The notes under the pieces: generated by a model
Told to the model about the DNA's origin: nothing
Database searches by the model: none
The model's input: only the letters and a program-made list of their open reading frames with translations
Assembly: GCA_027084135.1 (NCBI GenBank)
Contig: JALWLO010000086.1
Coordinates: forward strand, 1 to 43,617
Direction of reading: 5' to 3'
From: Campylobacterales bacterium
GTDB taxonomy: Bacteria > Campylobacterota > Campylobacteria > Campylobacterales > QNZT01
DNA: 43,617 nucleotides
Shown here: in pieces, positions 1-8,394 of the stretch
How the letters are laid out: each line of letters starts with the position of its first letter
Numbering within the stretch: the first letter of the stretch is position 1
Made by a program: the position numbers and the translations under genes

Positions 1-2
1 AT

Positions 3-2624
3 CTCAAAACGATCTTTGAGCTTAACAGGCTTTACGGATTTACCAAGTTTATCATCGTTGTACCCTCCATCGCCATCAAAGAGGGGGTGCTCAAATCGTT
101 GCAGATCACCGAGGAGCACTTTCGTACGATCTATCAAAATACCCCGTTCGACTACTTTACCTACAACTCCGCAAATCTCGAACAGGTAAGAAGCTTCGCT
201 ACCAACGACTACATACAGATCATGGTGATTAACATCGATGCGTTTCGCAGAAGCTTTACAGACCCGACAAAAGAGACGAAAGCCAATATCATCCATCGTA
301 CTAACGATAAGCTTAGCGGCTACAAGCCTATCGAATTTATCCGCTCCACCAACCCCCTCGTCATCATCGATGAACCCCAAAGCGTCGATACCACACCAAA
401 GTCTAAAGAAGCCTTAGACTCCCTCAACCCACTCTGTACCGTCCGATACTCCGCTACACATAGAGAGAAGTTGCATATGGTTTACAAGCTCGATCCCGTC
501 GATGCTTACAACAAACAACTGGTCAAACAGATAGAGGTAGCGGAGTTCAAAGCGGAGGGAGACAGTAATGAAGCCTATATCAAGCTACTCTCAACCGACA
601 ACAAAAAGAGTCCCATCACCGCCAAGATAGAGATAGATGTGATGAAAAACGGCACGGTATCTCGCAAAAAGATAACCGTAAAACAAGGTGATGATCTCTT
701 TGAACGCTCGGGCGGAAGAGATATTTATAGCGGATATATCATCAACGACATTTATTGTGAAGAGGGAGCGGAGTATATAGACTTTACCTCCAAGCCTGAA
801 ATCATAGAGTTGGGAAAAGCTATCGGCGGTGCTGATGAGGATGAGCGAAAGCGATTGCAGATACGAAAAACGATAGAGGAACACCTCGAAAAAGAGCTTA
901 GACTCAGACCAAAAGGCATCAAGGTACTAAGCCTCTTTTTTATCGATAAAGTGGCACACTATCGTCGGTACGATACCAAAGGCAACCCCCAAAAGGGCAA
1001 ATATGCCCTCATCTTTGAAGAGGAGTATGCCAAGATCATCCGTAAACCGAAATATAAAACACTCTTTGAAGATGTAGATATCGACACCCTAACGGAAAAA
1101 GTGCACAACGGCTACTTCTCTATCGACAAAAAAGGCAAACTCAAAGATACAAGCGGCAAAACAAAAGATGACGAAGATACTTACAATCTCATCATGAAAG
1201 AGAAAGAGAGGCTACTGAGCCTTGATAACGAGCTAAGGTTTATCTTCTCTCACTCCGCCTTACGAGAGGGGTGGGATAACCCGAATATTTTCCAGATATG
1301 TACACTCAACGAAAGTAGTTCCGTTATCAAAAAACGCCAAGAGATCGGACGAGGACTTAGACTCTGTGTCGATCAAAAAGGGGAGCGGGTTTTCGGCTTT
1401 GAGGTAAATACCCTTACGGTGATGGCAAACGAATCTTATGAGGAGTTTGCTAAAGCATTGCAAAAGGAGATCGAAGAGGATACCGGTATCAAATTCGGAC
1501 GGATAGAGGAGCATACATTTGCAAATATTACAACCGACGGTGAAGGTGCTTATCTTGGTATAGAGAGATCGGAAGAGCTTTTTGGCTACCTGTATAAAAA
1601 CGGCTATATCGATAGTACGGGAAGGGTGCAAGATGCTTTAAAGTTGGCACTTAAAGAGGGTAGTTTGGAGTTACCGAAAAGATATGAAGCGGTTTATAAT
1701 CAAGTCATCGCACTTCTAAAGAAAGTAGCCGGCAACCTCAATATCAAAAACGCAAACAACAAAAGAGTCGTAGCACTCAACAAAGAGGTCTATCTAAGCG
1801 AGGAGTTTACTAAGCTTTGGGATAAGATCAAATACAAAACAACCTATAGAGTGAAGTTTGACGAAGAGAGACTTATCGATGCGTGTGCGAAAGAGATTGG
1901 CAGCCGCCTTGTAGTGGGTAAGCCGAGATTTCAGTACAGTAAAGCGGGTATCGGAATCTCCCAAGGAGGCGTCGAAGCGGATGTCGTGGAGAAGTCAAGC
2001 TTTGTCTGTAACGCAGGGGGTATCAATCTGCCCGATATCGTCAGCTATCTTCAAAATGAGACAAATCTCACCCGCCGTGCCGTTGTAGAGATACTTATCA
2101 AAAGCGGTAAGTTGGAGCAGTTTAAAAACAATCCGCAAAAGTTTATCGAGCAGACTTTAACGATGATAAAAAGTACCATGAGACACTTTATTGTGGACGG
2201 TATCAAGTACGAAAAGATCGGTGATGAGAGTTACTATGCCCAAGAGATATTTGAAAACCGAGAACTCATAGGCTATCTAAATCAAAATCTCCAAAAAAGT
2301 GAAAAAGGAGTTCATGAGTATGTGGTGTACGATTCTGATACGGAGAAAAATTTCGCTATTTCGTTAGAAAAGAATAGCAGTGTAAAACTCTATGCCAAAC
2401 TGCCGAATTTTTTCAAGATCGACACCCCTCTTGGAACCTATAACCCCGATTGGGCGGTGGTGATAGAGAGAGATGAGGAGCAAAAGCTCTACTTTGTAGT
2501 TGAAACGAAAAGCTCACTTCTTAAAGAGGCTCTGCGTCCTGCGGAAGAGGCAAAGTTTAAGTGCGGAAAGGCACACTTTAACGCACTTGATAGTGATGTG
2601 GAGGATATGGTGTATAATAGATAA
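3..2624 (+). CDS. res: Type III restriction endonuclease Res subunit (5' truncated by window edge)
   Basis: The frame is open from base 3, so the N-terminus, including helicase motif I, lies outside the window; the first GTG at 87 is not a likely true start. The product is the ATP-dependent restriction subunit of a type III restriction-modification enzyme, which acts with a Mod methyltransferase. Superfamily 2 helicase motifs are visible: motif II IIDEPQ near 364-385 (DEPQ in place of DEAD/DEAH is typical of Res), SAT near 451-460, and QEIGRGLRL (motif VI) near 1336-1365. Near the C-terminus PDW (about 2446) followed by VETKSS (about 2500) fits the PD-(D/E)XK nuclease site. About 873 codons are present, compared with roughly 900-1000 aa for the family. 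No mod gene is in the window; it is expected upstream. No frameshift is seen, so the visible part looks intact. Confidence 0.9.
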   Translation, partial: LKTIFELNRLYGFTKFIIVVPSIAIKEGVLKSLQITEEHFRTIYQNTPFDYFTYNSANLEQVRSFATNDYIQIMVINIDAFRRSFTDPTKETKANIIHRTNDKLSGYKPIEFIRSTNPLVIIDEPQSVDTTPKSKEALDSLNPLCTVRYSATHREKLHMVYKLDPVDAYNKQLVKQIEVAEFKAEGDSNEAYIKLLSTDNKKSPITAKIEIDVMKNGTVSRKKITVKQGDDLFERSGGRDIYSGYIINDIYCEEGAEYIDFTSKPEIIELGKAIGGADEDERKRLQIRKTIEEHLEKELRLRPKGIKVLSLFFIDKVAHYRRYDTKGNPQKGKYALIFEEEYAKIIRKPKYKTLFEDVDIDTLTEKVHNGYFSIDKKGKLKDTSGKTKDDEDTYNLIMKEKERLLSLDNELRFIFSHSALREGWDNPNIFQICTLNESSSVIKKRQEIGRGLRLCVDQKGERVFGFEVNTLTVMANESYEEFAKALQKEIEEDTGIKFGRIEEHTFANITTDGEGAYLGIERSEELFGYLYKNGYIDSTGRVQDALKLALKEGSLELPKRYEAVYNQVIALLKKVAGNLNIKNANNKRVVALNKEVYLSEEFTKLWDKIKYKTTYRVKFDEERLIDACAKEIGSRLVVGKPRFQYSKAGIGISQGGVEADVVEKSSFVCNAGGINLPDIVSYLQNETNLTRRAVVEILIKSGKLEQFKNNPQKFIEQTLTMIKSTMRHFIVDGIKYEKIGDESYYAQEIFENRELIGYLNQNLQKSEKGVHEYVVYDSDTEKNFAISLEKNSSVKLYAKLPNFFKIDTPLGTYNPDWAVVIERDEEQKLYFVVETKSSLLKEALRPAEEAKFKCGKAHFNALDSDVEDMVYNR

Positions 2625-2637
2625 AGCTTGATTTTAT

Positions 2638-2666
2638 TTGCAAAAAGCCGCTATTTTGAGTATAAT
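2638..2666 (+). promoter_or_regulatory. Sigma-70-type promoter for the DUF937/AAA+ pair
   Basis: TTGCAA at 2638-2643 and a perfect TATAAT at 2661-2666 are separated by exactly 17 bp, just after the res stop codon. Transcription would begin near 2673 and give a short leader containing the palindrome TTAGTACTAA (2682-2691) and an AAGGAG ribosome binding site (2690-2695) before the GTG start at 2703. Confidence 0.7.
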
Positions 2667-2702
2667 TAATTACAAATATCATTAGTACTAAGGAGTATAA
2701 AA

Positions 2703-3251
2703 GTGGGACTTATAGATATGTTGATAAATAGCGGCGGCGGTGCGCTTTTAAATCAGGTGCAAAACCATACAGGGCTTGATAAAGATAAAACGGAAGACCT
2801 TTTAAAGACTCTCGGTTCAGCGATGCTAGGACAAGTTAAAGGTAGAGTAGAGAGTGATAGACACGACTCGACTGAGCTTGAAGATCTTATCAAAGATAGC
2901 AGATATGCAAATATGTTAGATAATCCTCATGAGCATCTAAATGATGAGAGGATGAGAGATAGAGGAAATGATCTTTTAAGACATATAACGGGAAACAAAG
3001 AGACTTCAAGAGAGATCGCTTCACAAGTCGGCAATCAAATAGGCATAGATCCCTCTATCATCAAGTCTCTTTTGCCGATGCTTGCTCCGCTTATTATCGG
3101 TACACTCGGTAAGGGTATGATGGGCGGCGGATCCGGTGCGGCTCCATCTTCAGAGGATAGCGGCGGTTTGCTTTCAAGTCTGCTTGATTTTGACAATGAC
3201 GGAAGTGTGATGGATGATATCGCCGGTATGGCGATGAAATATTTGATGTAG
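2703..3251 (+). CDS. DUF937 family protein
   Basis: This 182-aa protein begins with GTG, preceded by a strong AAGGAG site. It reads as a DUF937 protein: an N-terminal LLNQVQNHTGL segment, a helical middle, and a C-terminal hydrophobic run LLPMLAPLIIGTLGKGMMGGG. The last part carries DFDNDGSVMDDIAG, a D-x-D-x-D-G calcium-loop-like motif seen at the end of several DUF937 proteins. The biochemical function of the family is unknown to me. No signal peptide is obvious. The next gene starts about 8 bp after the stop codon, so the two are almost certainly co-transcribed and translationally coupled, which suggests the DUF937 protein and the AAA+ ATPase act in one process. Confidence 0.75.
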   Translation: MGLIDMLINSGGGALLNQVQNHTGLDKDKTEDLLKTLGSAMLGQVKGRVESDRHDSTELEDLIKDSRYANMLDNPHEHLNDERMRDRGNDLLRHITGNKETSREIASQVGNQIGIDPSIIKSLLPMLAPLIIGTLGKGMMGGGSGAAPSSEDSGGLLSSLLDFDNDGSVMDDIAGMAMKYLM

Positions 3252-3259
3252 GAGAATTG

Positions 3260-5002
3260 TTGGAGTATTTGATAGACTTTTTAGAGAGCAAAGATATCAC
3301 ATTATCAAAAATCTTCCCGGAGCTTAAATGCTCTAAGGAGGAGGCTCTCCTGCTTAGATTTATCGTTCAAAAACATCTAAAAGGCGAAGCCGAGACCATC
3401 GTTCATAGACTTTTAAACGAGTATGAAAACTCCCAAAATAGTGCATCTTTTGAGTATATCAAGAGACTTCCCCAACTCAAAAATTTGCTTGATCTAGGCT
3501 GGATAGTACAGAGTGACTACGCTATCACAAAGCTTGGTGAGCTTTCCAGTCTAGAGCTTGTAAATACAACCGTTACACTAAGTTCATCTATGATCAAGCT
3601 TTTGGAGGAGGGGAGGTTTGAGTCACCGCTCCCGGAACGCAAACCCTATAATGACAATCTAGAGTATCTCGAAGATCAATTTAAAAGGGTAGAGCTTTAT
3701 CATAAGATTAGTACGATTAGGCACAACTACACAGATAAATCTCTCGGTATAGATAGACTCTCAAAGCGATTGGAGGAGCTTGAAAAGAGGATCGATGAGA
3801 GACTTGAGATATCCTCTATAGAGCTACCTGTAGAGGATCTTTTTGAGGAGTATGAGTTAAATGAAAAGGAGAGGGTGATCTTTCTAGCACTTCTGAAAGA
3901 GGAGTATAGAAGCAACGAGATGGAGAGCTTAAGAGAGATGAATACCCTCATCAATCTCATCAGCCAAAACGACTATGAAAAGATCAAGTATCGTGCTCTC
4001 TTAGAGGATAGCTCTACCTTGATAGAAAATGAGATCATCGACTATGATGAGATACTCACGAGTTTCGGCGGGGTGACGAGAAGCTTCTTTATCACCGAAG
4101 AGTTTTTGCAACCTATCATCTACCCGCACAAAAGTAAAAAACCTACCAAGTTAAAGCTTGAGCATCTGGTAGAGGAGCAGGAGATCTTTGAACTGGTCAA
4201 ACCCAAAACGACACTTGATGATGTTGTACTGCATCCAAAAACAAAAGAGCTACTTAGTACCATACTTAAGCAGATGGATAAAAAGGTAGCCAAACTACTC
4301 TCTCAATGGGGTATCAAGAGCTCCAAAAAAGGAATAGAGGCAAAGCTTATCTTTTACGGATCTCCCGGAACTGGAAAAACGATGACGGCTCTATCGTTTG
4401 CCAAGACACTAAAGAGAGAGGTGCTCAGCTTCGACTGCTCCAAAATCCTCTCGATGTATGTCGGTGAGAGTGAAAAGAATGTACGGAAGATATTTGACTC
4501 CTATAAGGAGCTTGTCAAAAAGAGTAAAACCCAACCGATCCTTTTGCTAAATGAGGCGGATCAGTTTCTAAGTAGTAGAACTTCGGGAGCCGCAAGTGGA
4601 AGCGACAAGATGCATAACCAGATGCAAAATATCTTCTTAGAGCAGATAGAGCAGTTTGAGGGTATCTTGATAGCCACGACCAATCTTCTTGAAAATATCG
4701 ATCCCGCCTTTTCGAGAAGGTTTGACTATAAGATAGAGTTTGCTAAACCGAACTTTGCTCAAAGAGTAGAGCTTTGGAAAAAGATGTTGCCTAAAAATGC
4801 AAAATATAGCGATGACTTTGATGTAGAGCGTTTAGCGAAGCATGAGTTAAGCGGCGGTCAGATCAAAGTGGTGATAAAAAATACGGCTTTAAGCGTAGCG
4901 GTAAAAGTGTTACCAATCTTCACAAATGAAGATTTTCTCAAGGCTATTGCAAGAGAGAAAAGCGGCTCGTTCGGTGATGAGAAGATAGTGGGTTTTGTGT
5001 AG
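3260..5002 (+). CDS. AAA+ ATPase with N-terminal helical region
   Basis: A protein of about 580 aa whose C-terminal half is a single AAA+ module. Walker A is GSPGTGKT (near nt 4360-4385), Walker B is ILLLNEAD (near 4530-4560, with Asn where most AAA+ proteins have Asp), followed by a sensor-1 region ATTN and an arginine-finger region FSRRFD. The N-terminal 300 residues are rich in Leu, Glu and Lys and look helical or partly coiled-coil. The start is uncertain: TTG codons at 3257 and 3260 are both possible, and GGAG at 3251-3254 is better spaced for 3260. The stop codon TAG (5000-5002) lies inside a copy of the palindrome TAGTACTA. Substrates cannot be told from sequence; the class remodels or unfolds protein complexes. 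The gene pairs with the DUF937 gene upstream. Confidence 0.8.
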   Translation: MEYLIDFLESKDITLSKIFPELKCSKEEALLLRFIVQKHLKGEAETIVHRLLNEYENSQNSASFEYIKRLPQLKNLLDLGWIVQSDYAITKLGELSSLELVNTTVTLSSSMIKLLEEGRFESPLPERKPYNDNLEYLEDQFKRVELYHKISTIRHNYTDKSLGIDRLSKRLEELEKRIDERLEISSIELPVEDLFEEYELNEKERVIFLALLKEEYRSNEMESLREMNTLINLISQNDYEKIKYRALLEDSSTLIENEIIDYDEILTSFGGVTRSFFITEEFLQPIIYPHKSKKPTKLKLEHLVEEQEIFELVKPKTTLDDVVLHPKTKELLSTILKQMDKKVAKLLSQWGIKSSKKGIEAKLIFYGSPGTGKTMTALSFAKTLKREVLSFDCSKILSMYVGESEKNVRKIFDSYKELVKKSKTQPILLLNEADQFLSSRTSGAASGSDKMHNQMQNIFLEQIEQFEGILIATTNLLENIDPAFSRRFDYKIEFAKPNFAQRVELWKKMLPKNAKYSDDFDVERLAKHELSGGQIKVVIKNTALSVAVKVLPIFTNEDFLKAIAREKSGSFGDEKIVGFV

Positions 5003-5235
5003 TACTAATGAAAAAATCCCTAAATATCGTTTTTTTGTAAACCTCTTTTATATTTTATAGCTGTATACAAGCTATTTAAAATTTCTCAATTTTTCATGTT
5101 CTCTATTTGTGTTACAAATATACACATAACAATCTTTTTTGCTTTTAATCTAGTATAGATTTTAGTAATTTTATTGTACAATTTCATTTACTAACTATTA
5201 TATTTTGTAATATTAATAAAAAATAAGGATAACAC
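5003..5235 (+). promoter_or_regulatory. Leader/promoter region of the nuo operon
   Basis: This 233-bp AT-rich stretch has no gene. It holds an inverted repeat ATAGCT-GTATACA-AGCTAT at 5057-5075, which could be a weak terminator stem for the AAA+ gene or an operator. Several -10-like hexamers occur (TACAAT at 5177-5182 and TATATT-like sequence near 5196-5205), but no single promoter stands out. AAGGAT at 5225-5230 is the ribosome binding site of nuoA. Confidence 0.45.
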
Positions 5236-5625
5236 ATGAGCCATATGGTTGTTGATCATCCCTACTTAGGGGCTTTTATCTTTTTCGTCTTGACAACTGT
5301 CTCATTCATGGGGACAACGGTTTTAGCTAGGCTTGTGAGTAGAAAACTTGCAAGATTGGATAATGAAAAGCTAAAATTATCGATTTATGAGTGTGGACCT
5401 GAAGTGAGCAAACAGCCAAATAAGATTTCAGCTCAATTCTATCTCTTTGCACTTCTATTTATTCTATTTGATGTAGAGATCATCTTTATGTTCCCTTGGG
5501 CGATTGACTTTAAGCTACTTGGATGGTTCGGTTTTGCCGAGATGATTATATTTATCGTACTGCTTGCGATAGGATTTATATATGCATGGAAGAAAGGAGC
5601 GCTAGAATGGCACAGCATCAAGTAA
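5236..5625 (+). CDS. nuoA: NADH-quinone oxidoreductase subunit A
   Basis: A 129-aa membrane subunit of the proton-pumping arm of complex I. Three hydrophobic helices are visible (about residues 8-30, 66-86 and 95-117), and the family signature YECGPEV lies in the loop after helix 1. Its length is normal for the family. ATG at 5236 has an AAGGAT site six bases upstream. The end overlaps nuoB by 19 bp, and it is the first gene of the operon. Confidence 0.95.
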   Translation: MSHMVVDHPYLGAFIFFVLTTVSFMGTTVLARLVSRKLARLDNEKLKLSIYECGPEVSKQPNKISAQFYLFALLFILFDVEIIFMFPWAIDFKLLGWFGFAEMIIFIVLLAIGFIYAWKKGALEWHSIK

Positions 5626-6116
5626 GGTATCTTCAAGACGGAGGTCTGCCGGTAGCATTGACTACGGTAGATAAGTTGGTTCAGTGGGGTAGAAGTAACT
5701 CCATGTGGTTTTTGACATACGGTTTGGCATGTTGTGCGATCGAGATGATGGCGAGCGGTGCTAGTAGATATGACTTTGATAGATTTGGTACTATCTTTAG
5801 AGCAAGTCCGAGACAGGCGGATGTGATGGTGGTTGCCGGTACATTGACAAAAAAGCATGCACAATTTATCAGAAGGCTATATGATCAGATGACTGAACCA
5901 AAGTGGGTGATCAGTATGGGAAGTTGTGCAAATACCGGCGGTATGTTTAACACCTATGCGACTGTTCAAGGGGTTGATAGGGTTATCCCTGTGGATATCT
6001 ATCTGCCGGGGTGCGCACCAAGACCCGAAACGCTTCAGTATGCGGCGATGATACTGCAAAAACAGATCAGAAAAGAGAGTGCATTTCAAAAACTAAAACC
6101 AAAAAGGTTGGTATGA
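5607..6116 (+). CDS. nuoB: NADH-quinone oxidoreductase subunit B
   Basis: This 169-aa peripheral subunit carries cluster N2, the last iron-sulfur cluster before quinone. The ligands are visible: the adjacent pair Cys42-Cys43 (LACCAIE), Cys107 (GSCANTGG) and Cys136 (PGCAPRP). I chose ATG 5607 (MAQHQVRYL) because AGGAG lies eight bases upstream and the product then has the usual NuoB length; the frame stays open further upstream inside nuoA. It overlaps the end of nuoA and shares ATGATGA with nuoC, which points to translational coupling. Confidence 0.95.
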   Translation: MAQHQVRYLQDGGLPVALTTVDKLVQWGRSNSMWFLTYGLACCAIEMMASGASRYDFDRFGTIFRASPRQADVMVVAGTLTKKHAQFIRRLYDQMTEPKWVISMGSCANTGGMFNTYATVQGVDRVIPVDIYLPGCAPRPETLQYAAMILQKQIRKESAFQKLKPKRLV

Positions 6117-6913
6117 TGAGAGAGTATAAAGATAGAAAAAATGTACAGGCAAAGTCGTACTATAACGATAGATTTTTTAAAGCTCCTCCAACAGCGAAAG
6201 AGAGCGTAGATAGTGATGAGGTGTTTCACGAAGATCTCAAAAAGATCAAAAAAGCAACAAGAGTAAAAGATGCCTATATAGAGATCGGTCAACTTGTAGT
6301 CTATATCAACCCCAAAGATATCAGAGAGGTGGCAAAAACACTCAGAGATGAGCTTGAGTACACCTTTTTATCGGAGATGTCGGCTATCGACTTTATAGCT
6401 CAACGAGACGGATTTGAGATTTTTTATCAATTTCTCTCAATGACAAAAAGAAAGAGGCTCAGAATTAAATATTTCATCTCTTCAAATGAAGCGGTGGAGA
6501 GTATTTGTGATATCTTCAAAAGTGCCGATTGGGCGGAGAGAGAGATGTATGATATGTTTGGTATCTATGTTAATAACCATCCATATCTAAAAAGACTTCT
6601 CATGCCTGAAGATTGGCACGGTCATCCGCTGCTTAAAACCTATCCGCTTATCGGTGATGAAGCGGCGCAGTGGTATGAGGTCGATACGATATTCGGTAAA
6701 GAGTATAGAGATATCATAGGACCTGAAAACAGAGATACGAAATTTGTCGATCCAAAAGATACGAAAAACTTTGCGCGGATCAAGCATGAGGTCGGATATG
6801 GTGAGAAACCAAGTTCCAAACCGACCAATTTCCATAAGTTACAAGAGGATGACGGAGTACCGTTTATCACAGATTTCAATAAAAAACCAAAAATATTAAA
6901 AGATAGGACATAG
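6113..6913 (+). CDS. nuoC: NADH-quinone oxidoreductase subunit C
   Basis: This 266-aa subunit lines the hydrophilic arm next to NuoD and NuoB. The NuoC signature is clear: [10 protein letters not shown] (residues about 141-150), followed by [13 protein letters not shown] and HPLLKTYPL. NuoC and NuoD are separate here, unlike the fused NuoCD of E. coli. The N-terminus carries roughly 50-60 residues of charged, probably flexible sequence before the conserved fold. Start codons ATG 6113 and 6116 are both possible; both overlap the nuoB stop. Confidence 0.92.
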   Translation: MMREYKDRKNVQAKSYYNDRFFKAPPTAKESVDSDEVFHEDLKKIKKATRVKDAYIEIGQLVVYINPKDIREVAKTLRDELEYTFLSEMSAIDFIAQRDGFEIFYQFLSMTKRKRLRIKYFISSNEAVESICDIFKSADWAEREMYDMFGIYVNNHPYLKRLLMPEDWHGHPLLKTYPLIGDEAAQWYEVDTIFGKEYRDIIGPENRDTKFVDPKDTKNFARIKHEVGYGEKPSSKPTNFHKLQEDDGVPFITDFNKKPKILKDRT

Positions 6914-6915
6914 CG

Positions 6916-8148
6916 ATGCAAACTCCTAATAGATTAAGACCCTTTTATGAGAACTTGGCTTTTGAGAAAGAGGACAATAAGATGATCATCAACTTTGGTC
7001 CTCAGCACCCGTCAGCACACGGTCAGTTAAGACTGATACTTGAGCTTGACGGTGAGCAGGTCACAAAAGCGGTTCCTGATATCGGATATCTTCACCGTGG
7101 TATGGAGAAGATGGCGGAAAATATGATATATAACGAGTTTTTACCTACAACAGATAGGATGGATTATATCGCGGCCACTTCCAACAACTACGGTTTTGCA
7201 CTTGCGGTGGAGAGACTACTTGGCATAGAAGATAAGGTTCCAAGAAGAGCAAAGATCATCAGAACGATACTGCTTGAGTTAAATCGTATCATCTCTCACC
7301 TCTTTTGGCTTGCAACGCACGCCCTTGATGTCGGTGCTATGAGTGTATTTTTATACTGTTTTAGAGAGAGAGAGCATGCGATGGATCTTATGGAGGATTA
7401 TTGCGGTGCGAGACTTACGCATAGTGCAGTGAGGATAGGCGGCGTACCGCTTGATCTTCCTGAGGGTTGGATCACAAATCTTTTTGAGTATATCTCACAG
7501 CTTCCAAAAAATATAGAGGATTACGAAGGACTACTAACTGAAAACAGAATCTGGAGAATGAGGCTAGAACAGGTAGGTATCCTCAGTAAAGAGGATGCGA
7601 TCAGCTGGGGTGCAAGTGGACTGACGCTTAGAGGAAGTGGTGTGGCTTGGGATATCAGAAAAGAGGAGCCGTATGAATTGTATGATGAGCTTGAGTTTCA
7701 AGTTCCGGTGACCGATACATGCGATAGTTACGGAAGATATAAGCTCTATATGGAGGAGATGAGGCAATCTGTTAAAATCATAGAGCAGCTCATACCAATG
7801 TATGAGAAGAGTGAACCAAAACTCATGGCGGAAGTACCGCAATACATCTCCGCTCCTAAAGAGCAACTGATGACGGATAACTTTGCTCTTATGCAGCACT
7901 TTGTACTAGTTACCCAAGGTATGAGACCGCCGGTTGGCGAGGTCTATGTGGTTACGGAGTCTCCAAAGGGCGAGCTTGGATTTTTCATCAACTCTCAAGG
8001 AGATCCATATCCGTACAGACTTAAGATGAGAGCACCGAGTTTTTTCCATACTGCACTGTTACAAGAGATGCTTGTGGGAACATATTTAGCGGATGTAGTT
8101 ACCATTATAGGTAGTTTAAACATCGTCTTTGGTGAGATTGATAGATAG
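6916..8148 (+). CDS. nuoD: NADH-quinone oxidoreductase subunit D
   Basis: A 410-aa subunit that forms the quinone-binding chamber with NuoB. Family motifs are present: [15 protein letters not shown] near the N-terminus (the His pair of the quinone site), then [10 protein letters not shown], and TDRMDY. The hydrogenase-type nickel cysteines are absent, as expected for NuoD. The length is normal. Two bases separate it from nuoC, and the next gene starts 9 bp after its stop. Confidence 0.96.
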   Translation: MQTPNRLRPFYENLAFEKEDNKMIINFGPQHPSAHGQLRLILELDGEQVTKAVPDIGYLHRGMEKMAENMIYNEFLPTTDRMDYIAATSNNYGFALAVERLLGIEDKVPRRAKIIRTILLELNRIISHLFWLATHALDVGAMSVFLYCFREREHAMDLMEDYCGARLTHSAVRIGGVPLDLPEGWITNLFEYISQLPKNIEDYEGLLTENRIWRMRLEQVGILSKEDAISWGASGLTLRGSGVAWDIRKEEPYELYDELEFQVPVTDTCDSYGRYKLYMEEMRQSVKIIEQLIPMYEKSEPKLMAEVPQYISAPKEQLMTDNFALMQHFVLVTQGMRPPVGEVYVVTESPKGELGFFINSQGDPYPYRLKMRAPSFFHTALLQEMLVGTYLADVVTIIGSLNIVFGEIDR

Positions 8149-8157
8149 GGGAGAGAG

Positions 8158-8394
8158 ATGGAGAGATATGATTTGCGAAAACTAAAGGGTGACAAGCTCT
8201 ATGATCGAATGAAAGAGATTATGGATAAAGAGGCAAAGCCATCTGAAGTAATTATCTTCATGTTTGAAGTGGGAGACTTTACTCCCGTGCATAAATCTAT
8301 GGAAGTGATGAAAGCCGAAGGTCATGAACTGATGAACTCTATCAAGTTCAATGAAGTGGATTGGACTTTGGTAGTGAAAAGGAAAGCCTCTTGA
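8158..8394 (+). CDS. Small NuoE-replacement subunit (HP1264/Cj1575c-like)
   Basis: A 78-aa protein in the position of nuoE. It lacks the thioredoxin fold length and the four cysteines that bind cluster N1a in NuoE; in fact it has no cysteine. In Campylobacter and Helicobacter the nuoE and nuoF positions hold small unrelated genes (HP1264/HP1265, Cj1575c/Cj1574c), and this protein matches the first of that pair in size and place. I infer that it is an accessory part of the electron-input module. GGGGAGAG precedes ATG 8158. Its stop TGA overlaps the TTG start of the next gene. Confidence 0.75.
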   Translation: MERYDLRKLKGDKLYDRMKEIMDKEAKPSEVIIFMFEVGDFTPVHKSMEVMKAEGHELMNSIKFNEVDWTLVVKRKAS

